64,000 bases of DNA from Caprimulgus europaeus (taxonomy: Eukaryota > Chordata > Aves > Caprimulgiformes > Caprimulgidae). The translations under genes were made by a program, and so were the position numbers. Under the pieces are notes generated by a model. The model made no database searches and was not told where the DNA came from. It saw only the letters and a list, made by a program, of their open reading frames with translations. Positions 25,179 through 38,400 of the stretch are shown here, in pieces; position 1 is the first letter of the stretch; each line of letters starts with the position of its first letter. The stretch lies in assembly GCA_907165065.1 (NCBI GenBank), contig OU015528.1, forward strand, positions 39,547,515 to 39,611,514, read 5' to 3'.

Positions 25179-28100
25179 GGCTGAAGCCACGTGCTTATCT
25201 TCAACCATATTACATATATAGTCCCAGACTTTTGTTATGACTGTAGATTGCCATATACCTCCATTTAGGATGAAAATTTCACTGATTTTGGGGGATGTTT
25301 ACAGAACACTGAGTAGCTACAGAATAAATTTCTTATAAGTGTGTCCAGCTCTGAATAACTAGCAAAGTATTTCTCCTTGACCTTTTAGACAACAAGAAGT
25401 TGACTTTTATGAAGTTGCTGACAGCAACAGCAGAAAACAGCAAAAATAAGGTGTCTACCATTAAACCTGAAGCAAATTTACAATTAAGCAAATAACCCTA
25501 ATAGTCTCTTATGGCTGGCACCATGCAAATGAGTTCCTGCTTTCTTATCTACGCATTCCATCAGAGTAACCATATGCTTTTATTACATTAACAAAACTGC
25601 TTTGCTTCAGAAAATAAGTGATGAACAATTAATTAGTCATTGTTCCACATGCTACCATGTTGTTCTTACTCTGCTTCAATTTAAATGCAGGTTTTATTGC
25701 CAATGATTTTGTTCCACTTCTCTCAAAGCTTGCTTTTGTACAGTAGTAATAGCAAGAAAAGCTGCCAGAGGAAGGCCAAACTTTTCACATAGCACCTGTG
25801 CACACAAAAGCTGCACACCACTAGTTTGTCACAGGTCAAATCAAATTTATCAAAAGGGTTTCCTTCTGTTTTAAGGACACTGTCTTGTGGAAAAGCTGTA
25901 TCTGAAGTTTTACTGAATCTTTATTTCAACCTCCTGCTATGCAGTTCCTAGTCTGAGAAATAGAAATGAGAGTTTTCCCCATTTCATATCAAGGCTATTC
26001 ATGGTTAAGAGTCATGTATAGTGCAAGCTAGTTGGTATCGAGTCTATTTTCAAAGAGTTCAGGTTCAGTTTTTCTCCTCTTTGTCTTCCACCAGGCATTA
26101 GCAACCTGCCTGGTCTAGCCAACTGTGATTTCTCCTTTTCTGCATGGCATTCACAAGCAGCTCATTTTTCACCTCCACACTGGAACAGAGGTTTCCTCGA
26201 ACTGTTCTCCTTTCTCAGAATTGAGGGTGACAGCTCAAATGTTCCTAGAGCATGTGTTAAATGGATTTTAGACGGTCTCTTCAGAATAGGCAGAGCTGGA
26301 CACTGCTCAGGACATCTTACTCTACTAAACTAAGATGCATGGGTGCAGCAACCTTAACCCTTTTTTCATTTTCTCCTTGGCTGCAGAAGAAAATGCATTG
26401 TGTTAAACCATAGCAATGGACATTCAAACACAGGCAGGGTCTGATGTAATTTGACCAGTATCACTTGATTCTTCCTTTTCTTGTGAGGTCCACCACTTCT
26501 GCCCCTTAACTAACCTGGCACCAAACCCCCATCCCATCCCTTAAAATATGGAGTTTACTTTGAACAAATAGAGCTGATATTTTCTTTGTGCAATAAGTGG
26601 AGCAGCACTGGCTGACACATTCCAATATTCTATCTCAATTCTAGACAATATTTACCCTGTAAAGCACATTTGCCAAACAGAACCCTGCATCATAATGAAA
26701 TCTTTTAGCATTCATATTATATATTAGTTAATTTCCAATATTCTTCCCTGTCAAAAAAAAAAAAAAAGAAATCTCTTACACATGTTTTTGCCCTAATTGC
26801 TGGGTGTTGACTATGTGGGAGTCATTGTGGGAAAGTACATAACTACCTGTGAAATTTAAAAAGATACATTAGGGTTGTCATTGGTTGGTTTTATGAAAAT
26901 ATGAAGCAGTGAATTTGTTTGCTTCAAATTATTTATTATCTGGCTCCTGTTGTACATGAGGATAAAAAATACTTTCCACTTATGAAAATAGAACACACCA
27001 TTTTTATATCAAATCATTCATCTCCCTCCACAAAAACAAAAAGTTATTTCCCTAGAAAAGTTGCAAAACAGACCATATAGTCAATTTAGGAGAGTTGAGT
27101 TTTGCTCATAGCAAAATGTGACCAGCTGGTAAGTGTGCATTTCTTTGAAGCAGCAGAGAGAATGAAATCTCTTTCTGCTTTATGCTTGAAATAAATAGCT
27201 GCAAAGTTCTCAAGGCAAGGGTATTGTTCACCTTCAGAAATATGTCTCCTTTCATATCTTAAAATTAAATTCATTTTGTGTACATGGAGAAAAGAAATTG
27301 AAGATCTATTGATAACAGGCTTTTTTTTGCATTTTGAGGGGTTTCTCTACTCCCTTGTTACTAGATAGAATGACACACCACAGCACAGCGTTTAATTTTT
27401 TTTTGCTAGCAGTGCTATACATTTTCAACAGCTACATGACTGTGCTGCACTGTGTCTTTTTGTGTTCATGAGTCAGATCTTTCCAAAGCTCAGAAATCTG
27501 ATTCAAAGAAACCACTAAAATGCACAGGCAGGAGAAATAGCAAGCTGCAATATCTTCCGTGGTTCTTGGTGAATTTGAGCCATGACTTATGACTCCTATT
27601 ACTTTGTGTGGGTGGTCATTTGACAAGTTATCTACAGGGATATTACTAATACATTGACACTTTTATTTGAAGTCCAAGCCTATCAGTTAGAATTAAATCA
27701 TTCCAAAGAACAAACACATTTTAGGAGGACAGGGAAAACTTACTTTCAAATGAAATTTAGTCTCATGAACTCCACAGCTCTGGCAAGTGTCTCCAATTGG
27801 CTGACCTACCCATCACCAGCAGTTTCTGTAGTGGGCTGGAGGAAAACTATCAACAAAACACCTCATTCCCATGAGCATCAAAACATCTCAGCTGCCCAAA
27901 ATAGCCTCATTTTTATGACTATAACTTGCCAGAGTCTAAGTATGACTATTAGCCACAACACTGTGGAGAAAACAACTGCTTTGATTTTGTGAGGAGCTGA
28001 GTACTTGCAGTTCCCCATGATTTAATAATCCTAATAAGAAAATCAGGCTTCATATAGCCTGTGTTTATGTAAGAGCTACTCCAAACGAGGTCCCAACAAC

Positions 28101-28192
28101 TGCATGTACATTAACTATAGGGATACTATTTCACTGAATACAAAACCCAGCAAAACTGCTTGCATCAGTCTACACATGGTAGAGCTTTTCTA
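25179..28192. other. Intergenic unique sequence
   Basis: 3 kb with more even base composition than its surroundings and homeodomain-like TAATTA sites near 25628-25640. An open frame of 112 codons (27654-27992, plus) has no recognisable domain. A short A run lies near 26753-26767. Confidence 0.65.
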
Positions 28193-29796
28193 AAAAAGAG
28201 AAAAGGCTTCTTCAAGTACCTCGGCAGCAAAAGTAATATTAGGAAAAATGTGCGGCCACTGCTGAATGAGGGGGGTGCCCTGGAGACAGAGAATGCAGAG
28301 AAGGCAGAGTTACTGAATGCCTTCTTTGTTTCAGTCTTTACTGCTGGCCCTCAGGAAACCCAGGCCCCAAAGGTAAGAAAGGAAATCTGGACAGAGGAAG
28401 ACTTTCCCTTGGTCAAGGAGCATTGGGTTAGGGACCACTTACCCAGACTCGACACCCACAAACCTATAGGCCTCAATGGGATGCACCCTTGAGTGCTGAG
28501 GGAGCTGGCGGATGCCATTGCAGAACCACTCTCCATCATCTTTGAAAGGTCATGGAGGATGAAAGAGGTGCCTGAGGACTGGAGGAAAGCAAAATGTCAC
28601 TCCAGTCCTCAGAAAGGGCAAAAAGGAGGACCTGGGAAACTACAGGCCAGTCAGCCTCACCTCCATCCCTGGGAAGGTGATGGAACACCTCATTCTGGAG
28701 GCCATCTCTAAGCATAAAGAGGAAAAATAAAAAGGTTACCAGGAATAATCAGCATGGATTCACTAAGGGGAAATCATGCTTGACCAATCTGATAGCCTTC
28801 TATGATGGCATGACTGGTAGGGTGGATGAGGGGAGAACAGTAGATGTCGTCTACCTTGACTTCAGCAAGGCTTTTGACACTGTCTCCCATAGCATCCCCA
28901 TAGGTAAGCTTAGGAGGTGTGGGTTAGATGAGGGGAGAGTGAGGTGGGTGAAGAACTGGCTCAATGGCAGAGCTCAGAGGGCTTAAATCAGTAGTGCAGA
29001 GTCTAGTTGGAGGCCTGTGGTTTCCCCAAGGGTCAGTACTCAGTCCAGTGCTATTCAATATATTCATCAGGGATTGGATGAAAGGAGTGTACCCTCAGCA
29101 AATTTGCTGATGCCATTAATCTGGGAGGAATTGCTGATACACCAGAAGGCTGTGCTGCCATTCAGAGAGGTCTGGATAGTCTGGAGAGTTGGGAACAGAG
29201 GAACCTGAGGAAGTTCGGTGAGGGCAAGTGTAGGGTCTTGCACCTGGTGAGGAAGAACCCCTTCTACTCTGCCCTGGTGAGGCTGCATCTGGAGTATTGT
29301 GTCCAGTTCTGGGTCCCCCCATTCAAGAGAGATAGGAAACTTCTGAAGAGAGTCCAGTTGAGGGCTACTAAGATGATTAAGGGGTTGGAGCATCTTATGA
29401 AGAACGACTGAGAGAGCTGGGCCTGTTTAGCCTAGAGAAGACTGAGAGGGGATCTTATCAATGTTTATAAATATCTAAAGGGCAGGTGTCAAGAGGATGG
29501 AGCCAGACTCTTTACAGTAGTGGCCAGTGATAGGACAAGGGGCAATGGGCACAAGCTGGGACACAGCAGGTTCCACTTAAATATGAGAAAAAATTCTTTA
29601 GTGTGAAGGTGACAGAGCCCTGGAACAGGCTGCCCAGAGAGTAGAGTCTCCTTCTCTGGAGATATTAAAAACCCACCTGGATGCAGTCCTGTTCAACGTC
29701 CTCTAGGTAAACCTGCTTTGACAAGGGGTTTGGACTAGATGGTCTCCAGAGGTCCCTTCCAACGCCTACCATTCTGTGATTCTGTGATTTTGTGAA
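28193..29796 (+). mobile_element. CR1 LINE copy B, dead, with intact 3' tail
   Basis: Sense on plus, starting about 28193 (agagaaaaggcttctt) and ending in the CR1 tail ccattctgtgattctgtgatt. ORF2 pieces include GFFKYLGSKSNIRKNVRPLL, LLNAFFVSVFTAGPQ, VLRELADAIAEPLSIIFERS and YLDFSKAFDTVSH. It shares the TGA, the +1 shift and the TAA of copy A. Relative to A it lacks about 185 bp (A 12046 to about 12231) between C-rich ends, and it extends about 100 bp further 5'. Segment 28330-29082 equals 11110-11862 exactly by eye. Flanks differ, so this is not part of a larger duplication. Confidence 0.94.
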
Positions 29797-32769
29797 ATAT
29801 AACCTCCCATTATAAATAAAATCAGGCCTTAGTACAAGAATGCAAAACATGATGTTTTCACCCTCTTTCTTTGAATGTTTTTTTACCAGAAATAGCTGGA
29901 AAAAACAGATATTTTCAATAAAATGTCAGTACCAAATAAGCATCTTTCTCTCACAAAGAATTTACAAGCAACTACCAACTTCAGCTTGTCATCTTTGCAA
30001 AATTATTACAAAATCCTAAATCGACCTTTAAACCTGTACATAAATCTTTCTCTTTGTTCCATAGTCCTCTGAATGAAAGCAGCCTCGCCTGCATTTCCCT
30101 CGCTCTATTCAGTGATGTTGACTGAATGAGACCTGGAGTTAGAGTGCCAAATTTTGGTTCTAAACCACTTGAGAAGAGCTCCAGCTAATGTCTGTGATGG
30201 ATGCTTTTTAAAGTTCACATTCTGTATGGGGCTGCATTATGCATCATTCTGTCTAACCCACTTTGTACTTGATTGCCTCAAGCCTGTTTCCATAAAACTG
30301 AAATATTACGCACCACAGTGTATTGAATGGGCTGGATGCACAATTATGACTACACTTGAGAATGAAATGGGTAGACACCCTGCCTGGAATATCATGCTCT
30401 ATACCACCGTCATGGAGAAAACAGATCAGTGTTGCAGAGAACTCTGATGCATTACTGTCACTGACTGAAATGGTTTTCATGGAGATTGACTGATCTGTCT
30501 GTCTCTGTACCTATCCATATTTCTGTCTCCATTAATCTATTTCCAAGAGCTATGCAGTGTTTCACCAGATGTGTTGTACAGATCGGAATCAGTGCTCCTA
30601 TCAGCAAATCTTTGGACCAGAAGCAATTTAACAATATACAGTGAAGGACTCACAAAAAAATGAAAATGTAATGTTGTTAACAATTTTTTTCATCTCAGCT
30701 GGTATTTTACTGTTTAGTTTTGAATTTATAAGCAAACATTTGACTGAAAACTTAAAACTTATCTGAATTTCGTTCTGCCTATGAAAGGGTATAATTTAGT
30801 TATTCTGCAGATTAGGTTATTATTATTACAGTGATCAGATTCGTGGTTGTACTATTCTACTCCCAGTGTAGTAATGTTGTTAGAAAATAGGAACAGTACA
30901 TCAATGACTCCTGTCCTTACAAAAAGGTTTTCTGTCCTGACCAGAAAAAAAGAAAGTGAAACAAAATAGACACTTTATTACGAATGTACAAAGCCAGTTT
31001 CCGTCAGAGGAAGAAAGAGCATGTATTTATCTCTCCAAGTGGCTCCCCAGCATATCTGGTTTAAGATATAAGCAACCTGAGCATTACATGAGACCCTAGG
31101 CTATAAAAATTCTGTTTTGGCTAAGTTTGATAGTGGTGAACATTTTCTGTGGAGAGGAAAAGTCAAGGGAATCTCTACTGCCTACAGAGCTGCCCGAGTT
31201 TAATACTGACTGTAAGAGATCTAGCGCTTTATAATTGCTGATTTGATATAACTTTCCATCACATGAATGCAACCAGAGTCCCTTATGCCTTCTTGAGAAT
31301 AAACTTAATACTAAAAATAGAAAACTTTTACTAACTAGAAAAAGAATACACGTTATCCTATTTTGACCATCTTCAATGTATCAGTGAAAAAATTATTGAT
31401 ATGGGAATGTTAAAATATGGGTTGCAACATATCCATACTTCATGAAGAAAACAACAGAGATTAATTAAACAAAGTCACACAAGAAATCTGTGTCAAAGTT
31501 AGGTGTAGAATTGATATTCCTGATGCATAATTCTGTACTTGAACCTTAAGAAATTTTCTCCTGTCAGTTATTTATAGCAATTGTTCATAGATACTTGTGG
31601 CCTATGTGAAACAGGGTTCAAGCTTCCATCGTATGCCTGTCATGACGTTCTTGGTGCTCAGCTGTCTGGATGTTAATTTACCTTATGTGACAGGTCCACA
31701 TGTACAACATCCATATTACATCTGCTGCCACACAATCTCATTCTCTCAAAGGACAGTCAGATGCTGTGCATACCTACACAACATCAGGAGGTGTCAATAT
31801 ACATTTGAATTTTCTGCTTTTAAAGCAAAAAGCCCCAATCATTTTTTCCACCTTGAAAGCAAAAACAATGAGAAAAAGAATAGTTAACATCTTCAATTAA
31901 ACTAGGTGACCACCTGCTCTTGCTTTTGGTTCAAAAAACCTATAAAACAAACACAGAAGAAAATCTAAGGTAAACAGATTGTCCAAAGGCTGTAGTACTA
32001 GCCAGCTCCACACTAGCCATGCAAAATTTCACCAGTATCTAGCATCTCCTACCCCTGGCAAAATATATTTTAAGTTAAGGACCCTTTTTTTTTTTTGGTT
32101 TCATAAGAAAAGTGTCAGCTACTTTCTCTCCTTTCCAATGTGTGTGATCTGATCTTTGTATCTAGATCAGTCACAAACTTAATTTGTGAACTTTTTAGTC
32201 TTTGTCTTCTCTGCAAAATGAAGATCATACATCCTATCTCTTGGGAGCTTTGTGCAAATACAAATTTAAAGTAAAAAATAAGAAAAAAAGAAAAATAAAA
32301 TGTGCATCACAAGCCTCAGTTCTGGGAAGGGGCTAAAATTATCTCAACTGTCCTTGCGTTCTCCTGGGCTTAAAATGTTGCAGAGGCAGTTTTGTTACAG
32401 CTCCAGCAAAGAGGGAAGTCCTGTGTAGGTTGTGCAAACCCCTTTGCACGGCACTGTTGTTTCCAGCAACTCTCACAACTTTCATTCCTTCATTCCTAAT
32501 TGCTGACAGTGTAGGCTGGGATCTGACCCTTTCCAAGGGCTACTGTGTTTGCTCAGAAGGAGGTGTATCTCATGGAAATTGGACAGCCCTGTCTGCACTG
32601 GAAGAATCCTAACTGATGCTGATTTATAGGTTTTCAGAACATTACCAAGCATGAAGGACTCATAACAAAAATGGCAATCTCACAGTTTTGGTAACAAATC
32701 TGGCCTCATTGGAATCAATTTCCAAACCTGGTTTTTTGTTTGTTTGGTTGGTTTTTGTTTGGTTTTTTT
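29797..32769. other. Intergenic unique sequence
   Basis: No gene or repeat family recognised. Short open frames (30154-30447 plus, 31597-31887 plus) lack motifs. Confidence 0.65.
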
Positions 32770-33990
32770 TCTAAAAAAAAAAGAGGTATGATGTGGTTCC
32801 AGCTGCAGCCAGCAGCTAAAACCATGTAGTGCTTCATTCACTATACCTCTCTGGTGAGATGGGGCAAAGAAACACAACAAAGGGCTCATGGTTTGAAATG
32901 AAGACAGAGAGGCCTCACTCAACAATTATGGTCATCAGCAAAAAAGACTTAGACTTGCAGAATAAAAATCAATTTAATTTGTTACCAATCAGTCAGAGGA
33001 TACTGGGGTGGTTTCACTCATAAATAAGACCATGCAGTCTTGTACTCGCTCCCCCCGCCTGCTGAGATGCAAAGAGAAACACAGCAAAGGGGCTCATGGA
33101 TTGGAATGAGGACAGGAAGGGCTCACTCACCAGTTATGGTCATGGGCAAAACAGACCCAAATTGGGGAAGAAAAATCAATTTACTTTGTTACCAATCATC
33201 AGAGTATAGGATAGTGAGACAGAAGAACCACATCTTACAACAACTTCCCCCCACTCCTCCCTTCTTCCCCGGGCTCAAATGACTTTGCTCCCGATTTCTC
33301 TACCTCCTCCCCACCAGAAGAACAGGGGGACAGGCAATGGAAGTTGTAGTAAGTTCACCTATGCCACTCTTTCTGGCATGGGATCCCTCCTGCAGGCTAA
33401 AAGAACTCAGGAACAAAGTGTTCCAATACAGGCTTCCCATGGAGTCACAGACTTCTTTGGGCACAGGCCCTGGCTCCAGCACAGGGACCTCCATGGGCTG
33501 GAGACAGGTCTCCGCTCCCGCAGATCTCCTGAGCCAACTCTGGCATGAACATCTCTGCAGTCTTCTGCTCTATTGTGAGCTCTCCACATAGTCACAGCTG
33601 ACCTTGGGCACAGCCTCCTGCTCCAATGTGGGGCCCTCCATGGGCTACATAAAGGTGTCTGCTCTGCCATTAAAAGTCCATGGGCTGCAGGGGACTTAGT
33701 TTATCTCCTCCCCCTCTTTCCTCATTGACCTATGTGTCTGTGGTGTCCCTCTTACCTTTTTCCTTCTCTCTCTTATGGTTATTGATGGTCTTCTGTTCAT
33801 GTTGATGTTTCCTGATCAGTTTCCCTCCCTTGCCAACCCAGTTCTTCCCCTCATAAATATGGATAATCATTTCCCTATTACTGATTGGCTCAGCCTGGGC
33901 TTGGAGACGGGTCCACCTTGGAGCCAGGGGAGCTTCTCACAGGGGCCATTACTATAGCCCCTTCCCCCAATATCAAAAACTGTCCCACCT
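32770..33990 (-). mobile_element. Avian ERV-type LTR, minus orientation, with duplicated 3' segment
   Basis: Read on the minus strand it begins near 33990 (tgagaagctcccctggctcc). It passes through imperfect GC-rich units (gcccatggaggtccctgtgc, tgtgactccatgggaagcct) and ends with gattggtaacaaagtaaatt, ttgggtctgttttgcccatg and actggtgagtgagccc. That end matches the 3' part of the 24.2-25.2 kb LTR. The terminal segment occurs twice (about 33040-33215 and 32845-33010). No viral coding region is present. The left limit near 32770 is approximate. Confidence 0.75.
32845..33215 (-). repeat. Tandem duplication of the LTR 3' segment
   Basis: Two diverged copies offset by about 208 bp. Shared landmarks on the plus strand are gagatg..caaag.gaaacaca, caaagg.gctcatgg.ttg, cactcac.a.ttatggtca and aaaaatcaattta.tttgtt, then accaatca. 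Copies differ at many positions, so the duplication is not recent, or two related LTR ends were joined. Confidence 0.7.
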
Positions 33991-35439
33991 GACATAAATC
34001 CCACAAAAGACGAAAAGTGAAAGGTGGGGAAATACCACATATACAGCCATGTACAAGTCACACTCTTCTTCCCTCCCACCTAACATATAGTATTGGCAAA
34101 GGTCTTATTATTTACAAATAGAATAATTTAGTCTTAATACCACCTGCCAATGCATAGAACTGACTCTTCCATGCAGAAAGGAAGCACTTCCTAGCACAGA
34201 TGAATTCTTTCTAATGCTGTTGACGATGCAGCTGTATTAGTTCAAGATTAGATCGTCAACCTAAATTAGGGGCCAGAGCACTGAAAATGAAAAAGATACT
34301 GGCACATACTGCACAATTTGGCTCAATTATGTGGCACGCGAGCCAGCACGTGTAGTGTATGAAAGATTAAGAAATTAAAATCTTCATACTTTATGGTTGC
34401 ACAGGGACATGTTTTCACAGGGTTAAGCTGCATGACACCCATTAAAGTAAAGAGAACTTAAAAGCTTAAATCTTCTGTCCCACTTTCAATACTTTCCTCA
34501 TCATAGCATATACAGAGCATGAAATACCACATTTTTCCCTTAAGATCTGCAGCTAACAAAATGAAAGGTTAAATCATTTGGTTTATTATGCACCACCTAA
34601 CTCACTTTGTTAACATCGTTCAAGAAATAAAAAACTGAATAGAGGACTTATTTGCTCAATTTTGGAGTGGTTTACTACTGTACTTTGTTAAAAAATGAAA
34701 GCGGGGAGGAATATAACTGTGTCCCATTTAGAATCTCATTTTGTTGCTGTTGCATTTCTCTGCCTTTTTCAGCAATTGTCATAAGTCTTCTGGGATTAGG
34801 GAGATGCAGAGTGGGGAACAGAATGATGCTACCCCACAGGTTATTTCTGTCATAAAAGGTAGTTGAAAGAATGTCCCAAATCTCTGACACCAGATGAGGT
34901 TTCCTTGGCTTTTGTTCTATTCACATTAAAGAATTACATCCAAATCTCACTAAAACTGAGTATTCGTTTCTCCTTGCTCAGTAAAACACTATCTTGAGGC
35001 AACAGCTAGTATCTCCCACTGTAGCTGTTTACCTACACCACTGTCTGCTAGGCCAGACTGTGAACTGTAAGCTACAATCTATTAAGAGAGTAGGCTGTTT
35101 GAGAGAAGGAACTGATCTCTGTGCATGTGTGTGCTAGGTGGTATTTCTGGCTTTAAACTGCTTTCCACAGTGGAGTTTGTACCCTAGCCAAGCTCCTGGG
35201 ACATGTTAGCAGAATTAATCAATAGGTGTCTAGATCTGTTCATCCCCTGCGAGGCTGCATTTTGATGAAGGAGGATCCAGAAGCCTGCGCTGTACATCGT
35301 GTATGTAGTGTATGGGAGGGTGAACAAAGGCAGAACAGAAAGACAATTTTTTCTCTCCCTGCTGCTGTTTTCTTGTTCCAAGCAAGCAATACTTATAAAA
35401 TACCCTTAAACTCCTGATGCTCACAAAAGTTAGAAACAT

Positions 35440-35481
35440 TGTGGGTCCCTTCCAACTCACAACATTCTGTGATTCTGTGAT
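35440..35481 (+). mobile_element. CR1 3'-tail scrap
   Basis: About 42 bp: gggtcccttccaactcacaa followed by cattctgtgattctgtgatt, the standard last bases of a CR1. No CR1 body is recognisable upstream. It is either an extremely 5'-truncated insertion or a remnant. Confidence 0.75.
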
Positions 35482-38400
35482 TGGCAATTCTTTTTCTCTT
35501 TAGTAAACAAATTAAATAAAATTATTTTCAAGTCTATAATATTGAGATTCTAATGTTTGAAGGCCATTTTTCCTCTGCATTTTCTTTTCCACAACTTTGC
35601 TCCATAGCTCTCCTTTTATTAATTGACATTATCCAGTCACCAGAATGTTTCTCTAAGTACTTTTTTAACTTCACTAGTATAGGATGTCTTGCTGTCTAAA
35701 GTGATCACCTTATCTGAGAAAAAATGTGATAGTTGTTGTCATTTTCCTTCAAATCTCCTATCTGAAGAAACTCAACTGTCTAGCATAGCTACAAACACTT
35801 CTGTTTTTATTCCTGATGTTGTGTCTTCAAGTGAGATCTTCTACACATTGTAGAGCATATAAATAATTAAGCACAGAGTCAACAAGAACACTGAAGTGTT
35901 ACGTTTTCATAATGCATTCATTTCCAGGCAGCCTTAATCTCTTACACCATATGCTCAGTTTCTCAAGTATTTTGCTTAGGCAGCACTCAGAACTTCATAT
36001 ACACCTGTAACAGTGCTAGGAGTCAAACAGATCTTACTTAGGCACATTTGCATTGTCTATGGAAAAAAAAGGGTTCCCATAGCTAAATAATGATATTCTA
36101 TAAAATAAAAGTAACCATGCAACATTATACATGTGATGATGAGAGGTCAGCAGCACACATCAAGACAGGGAAACCTACTGAGTTAATTCAGCAGCAACCA
36201 GCAAACAGTTAAAAACTAAAGGAGTGGCAAATCATTACATTCACATTAAAGACATGATAAGGCACTAAGTTTTCCCTCACAATTTATTCTGGAAGATTAT
36301 TAACCTGCTTTAATAAGAACGTACTGTATGAATTCAATTCATAATACATACAATGAAAGTTCATGTACACATAATATAGGCTTCTTAATGATATAGTGGA
36401 TCTGGGAATTGTTCCTACTAGGCCAAAATTCAGATTATCCAGTCATACATCTCCATCTTGGGCTAATGTTACATAATTGAGCAGATATAACAATTTCATT
36501 ACTAACAAAAGAGAGAGGTCCATCTCTCATCCCATTCCAACTGTCTATTCTGTTCCTGACTGTACATTTTCCTCTTCCCTCCTGCATCTGTACTTGCACT
36601 CATTTCATCCTGTGACCACTAAGCTTAATTCACCACCTAACAAAAAATAAACTGGAATATAAATTGAAGCATTTTGCTAGGCTAATGAATTGGATCTGTT
36701 CTATGAAGGTCTGATGAATGCCAAAGTGGGTAGGAGTGAGACTAGGAAGATAAAAACACCCTCCTCCCCCTTTCAAAATTGTTAGATTTGATCAGTTGCT
36801 TTTTGATATCACAGAATCCTACAAGTGCTTCACCTAAGAATGTTTTGAAGTGTTTCAGAGAATGCAAAACAGATCCCTGGGTCCCTGATACAGAGATGCA
36901 GCATGTGTACATAGTTGGAGTGCAATCTGGACCAAACTTCTTCCAACCTGTGCAGTATTGGCATAAGTGTTTTCTGTCCAGCACAGCAATACAGACTCAG
37001 CTTCTCTGCATTCAAATTGCAAAGGCAATTAAGAAATCCAATGCAGGTAGTTAGAATGTAATTTGTTTGTGTGTGATAAATGGTATTAGGCTGCCTCTGC
37101 AAATTCCAGGTACTTCACCAAACTGCTATGTTGAGAGAGTCCTGAAGGTTGGTGATTGTGTAATGGGGACAAGATAGACGTGGAAGGCTAGGCGAAGTTA
37201 TCCCCAATAACAGAAGGAAAAGACTGTGGAAAGAAGTTTAAGAATTGCAGTTCAGTCTGTTCAGTTGTTTTTTAATGATTGTGATGAACTCATGATTTAG
37301 TGTCACCAGCTTTTTTTATATGGACATATGGCCATATGTGTACACTATGTGTTGGCTAATTTTCAGCTACCTGCCAACTGTAAATTATATAGAGACTGTG
37401 AATATTGTTTATTTGTTCATATCACAGTTTTCATAGAGAGAACTGAATATTTCTAAGGTTGAAAGTGAAATTCCATGTTTCCTTCTTCAGTGGCAGTGCA
37501 GGTTTAAGCAATTTCTGCCCTCAGCCCTTCCTTCCTGTCTCCACACCACCCTATCCATTGTGCCAGGACAGCTCTTAGTGAAGCCTGTGGTGAAAACTGG
37601 AACCATTTGAGAAATCCTGGGGCAGCAGAGAGGAATCAAAATCAAGAGGAAGCTTATAACAATGTGTGAATTAAGGTGTATGAGAGACTGACCTTACACT
37701 AGGACATCTATGAGGTATATGGAGGCCTTGTTAAACTGACCCTAGAGGATCTGAGGTCTGGGAAGATTTTATAGTTTCATATGAAATTTCAAAACGTGTG
37801 TCAAGAAGCTTCCTTTTTATCTTATTCAAAAGCTGTCTCTTTACCTTGTGACCTTACTTTTAGCCATTTGCCACTTGTAAGACTTTTTATGGAATAATCT
37901 TAAACTTATTTGAAAATAAATCTTCTTGAGGAGTAAAGACAGATTCTTAAGTGCTAAGTGTTCCATCTCTCTTTTGCTTTTTTCTCAGGAAGCCAGCTGA
38001 ATTGTAGCGAGATATATGTTTGGGTATATGTATATGTATAGGCAACATGTACATAGAAGGCTTACAATATTTTTGCAAGCTACTCTATTTTTTATGTCAC
38101 CTAAGTAGTTTATCTTTTATTTTTTTTGCTGCCTAAGAGAGAGCAGAACATTAATGATATCTTCATTTAATACAACATCCATGCAATTAAACACTTTTTA
38201 ATTCAAAATATTTTATACTTGAACAGAGCTGAACACTCAAATACCGTAAAGAACCACAGACATTAATGTCTCACCTATCTGATTTGTCAGTTTCTCCCGA
38301 GTGCCTCAGTTTCTCCTTTTTTGAGAACAAGGGGATCTATCACACTCAAGTCCCATGCCAAATGTAGCCCATTTATAGATCTATAATTTTGGAACACTTT

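Noticed and set aside
27654-27992. 112-codon open frame, plus strand
   Set aside because: No recognisable motif, splice context or promoter signal. The length is compatible with chance.
33279-33670. Overlapping open frames on both strands at 33.3-33.7 kb
   Set aside because: They fall inside the GC-rich repeated part of the LTR, where stops are rare. No protein similarity was recognised.
36779-37102. Overlapping 90-91-codon frames on both strands
   Set aside because: Mutually antisense with no motif. Only one could be real, and neither shows splice sites or a domain.
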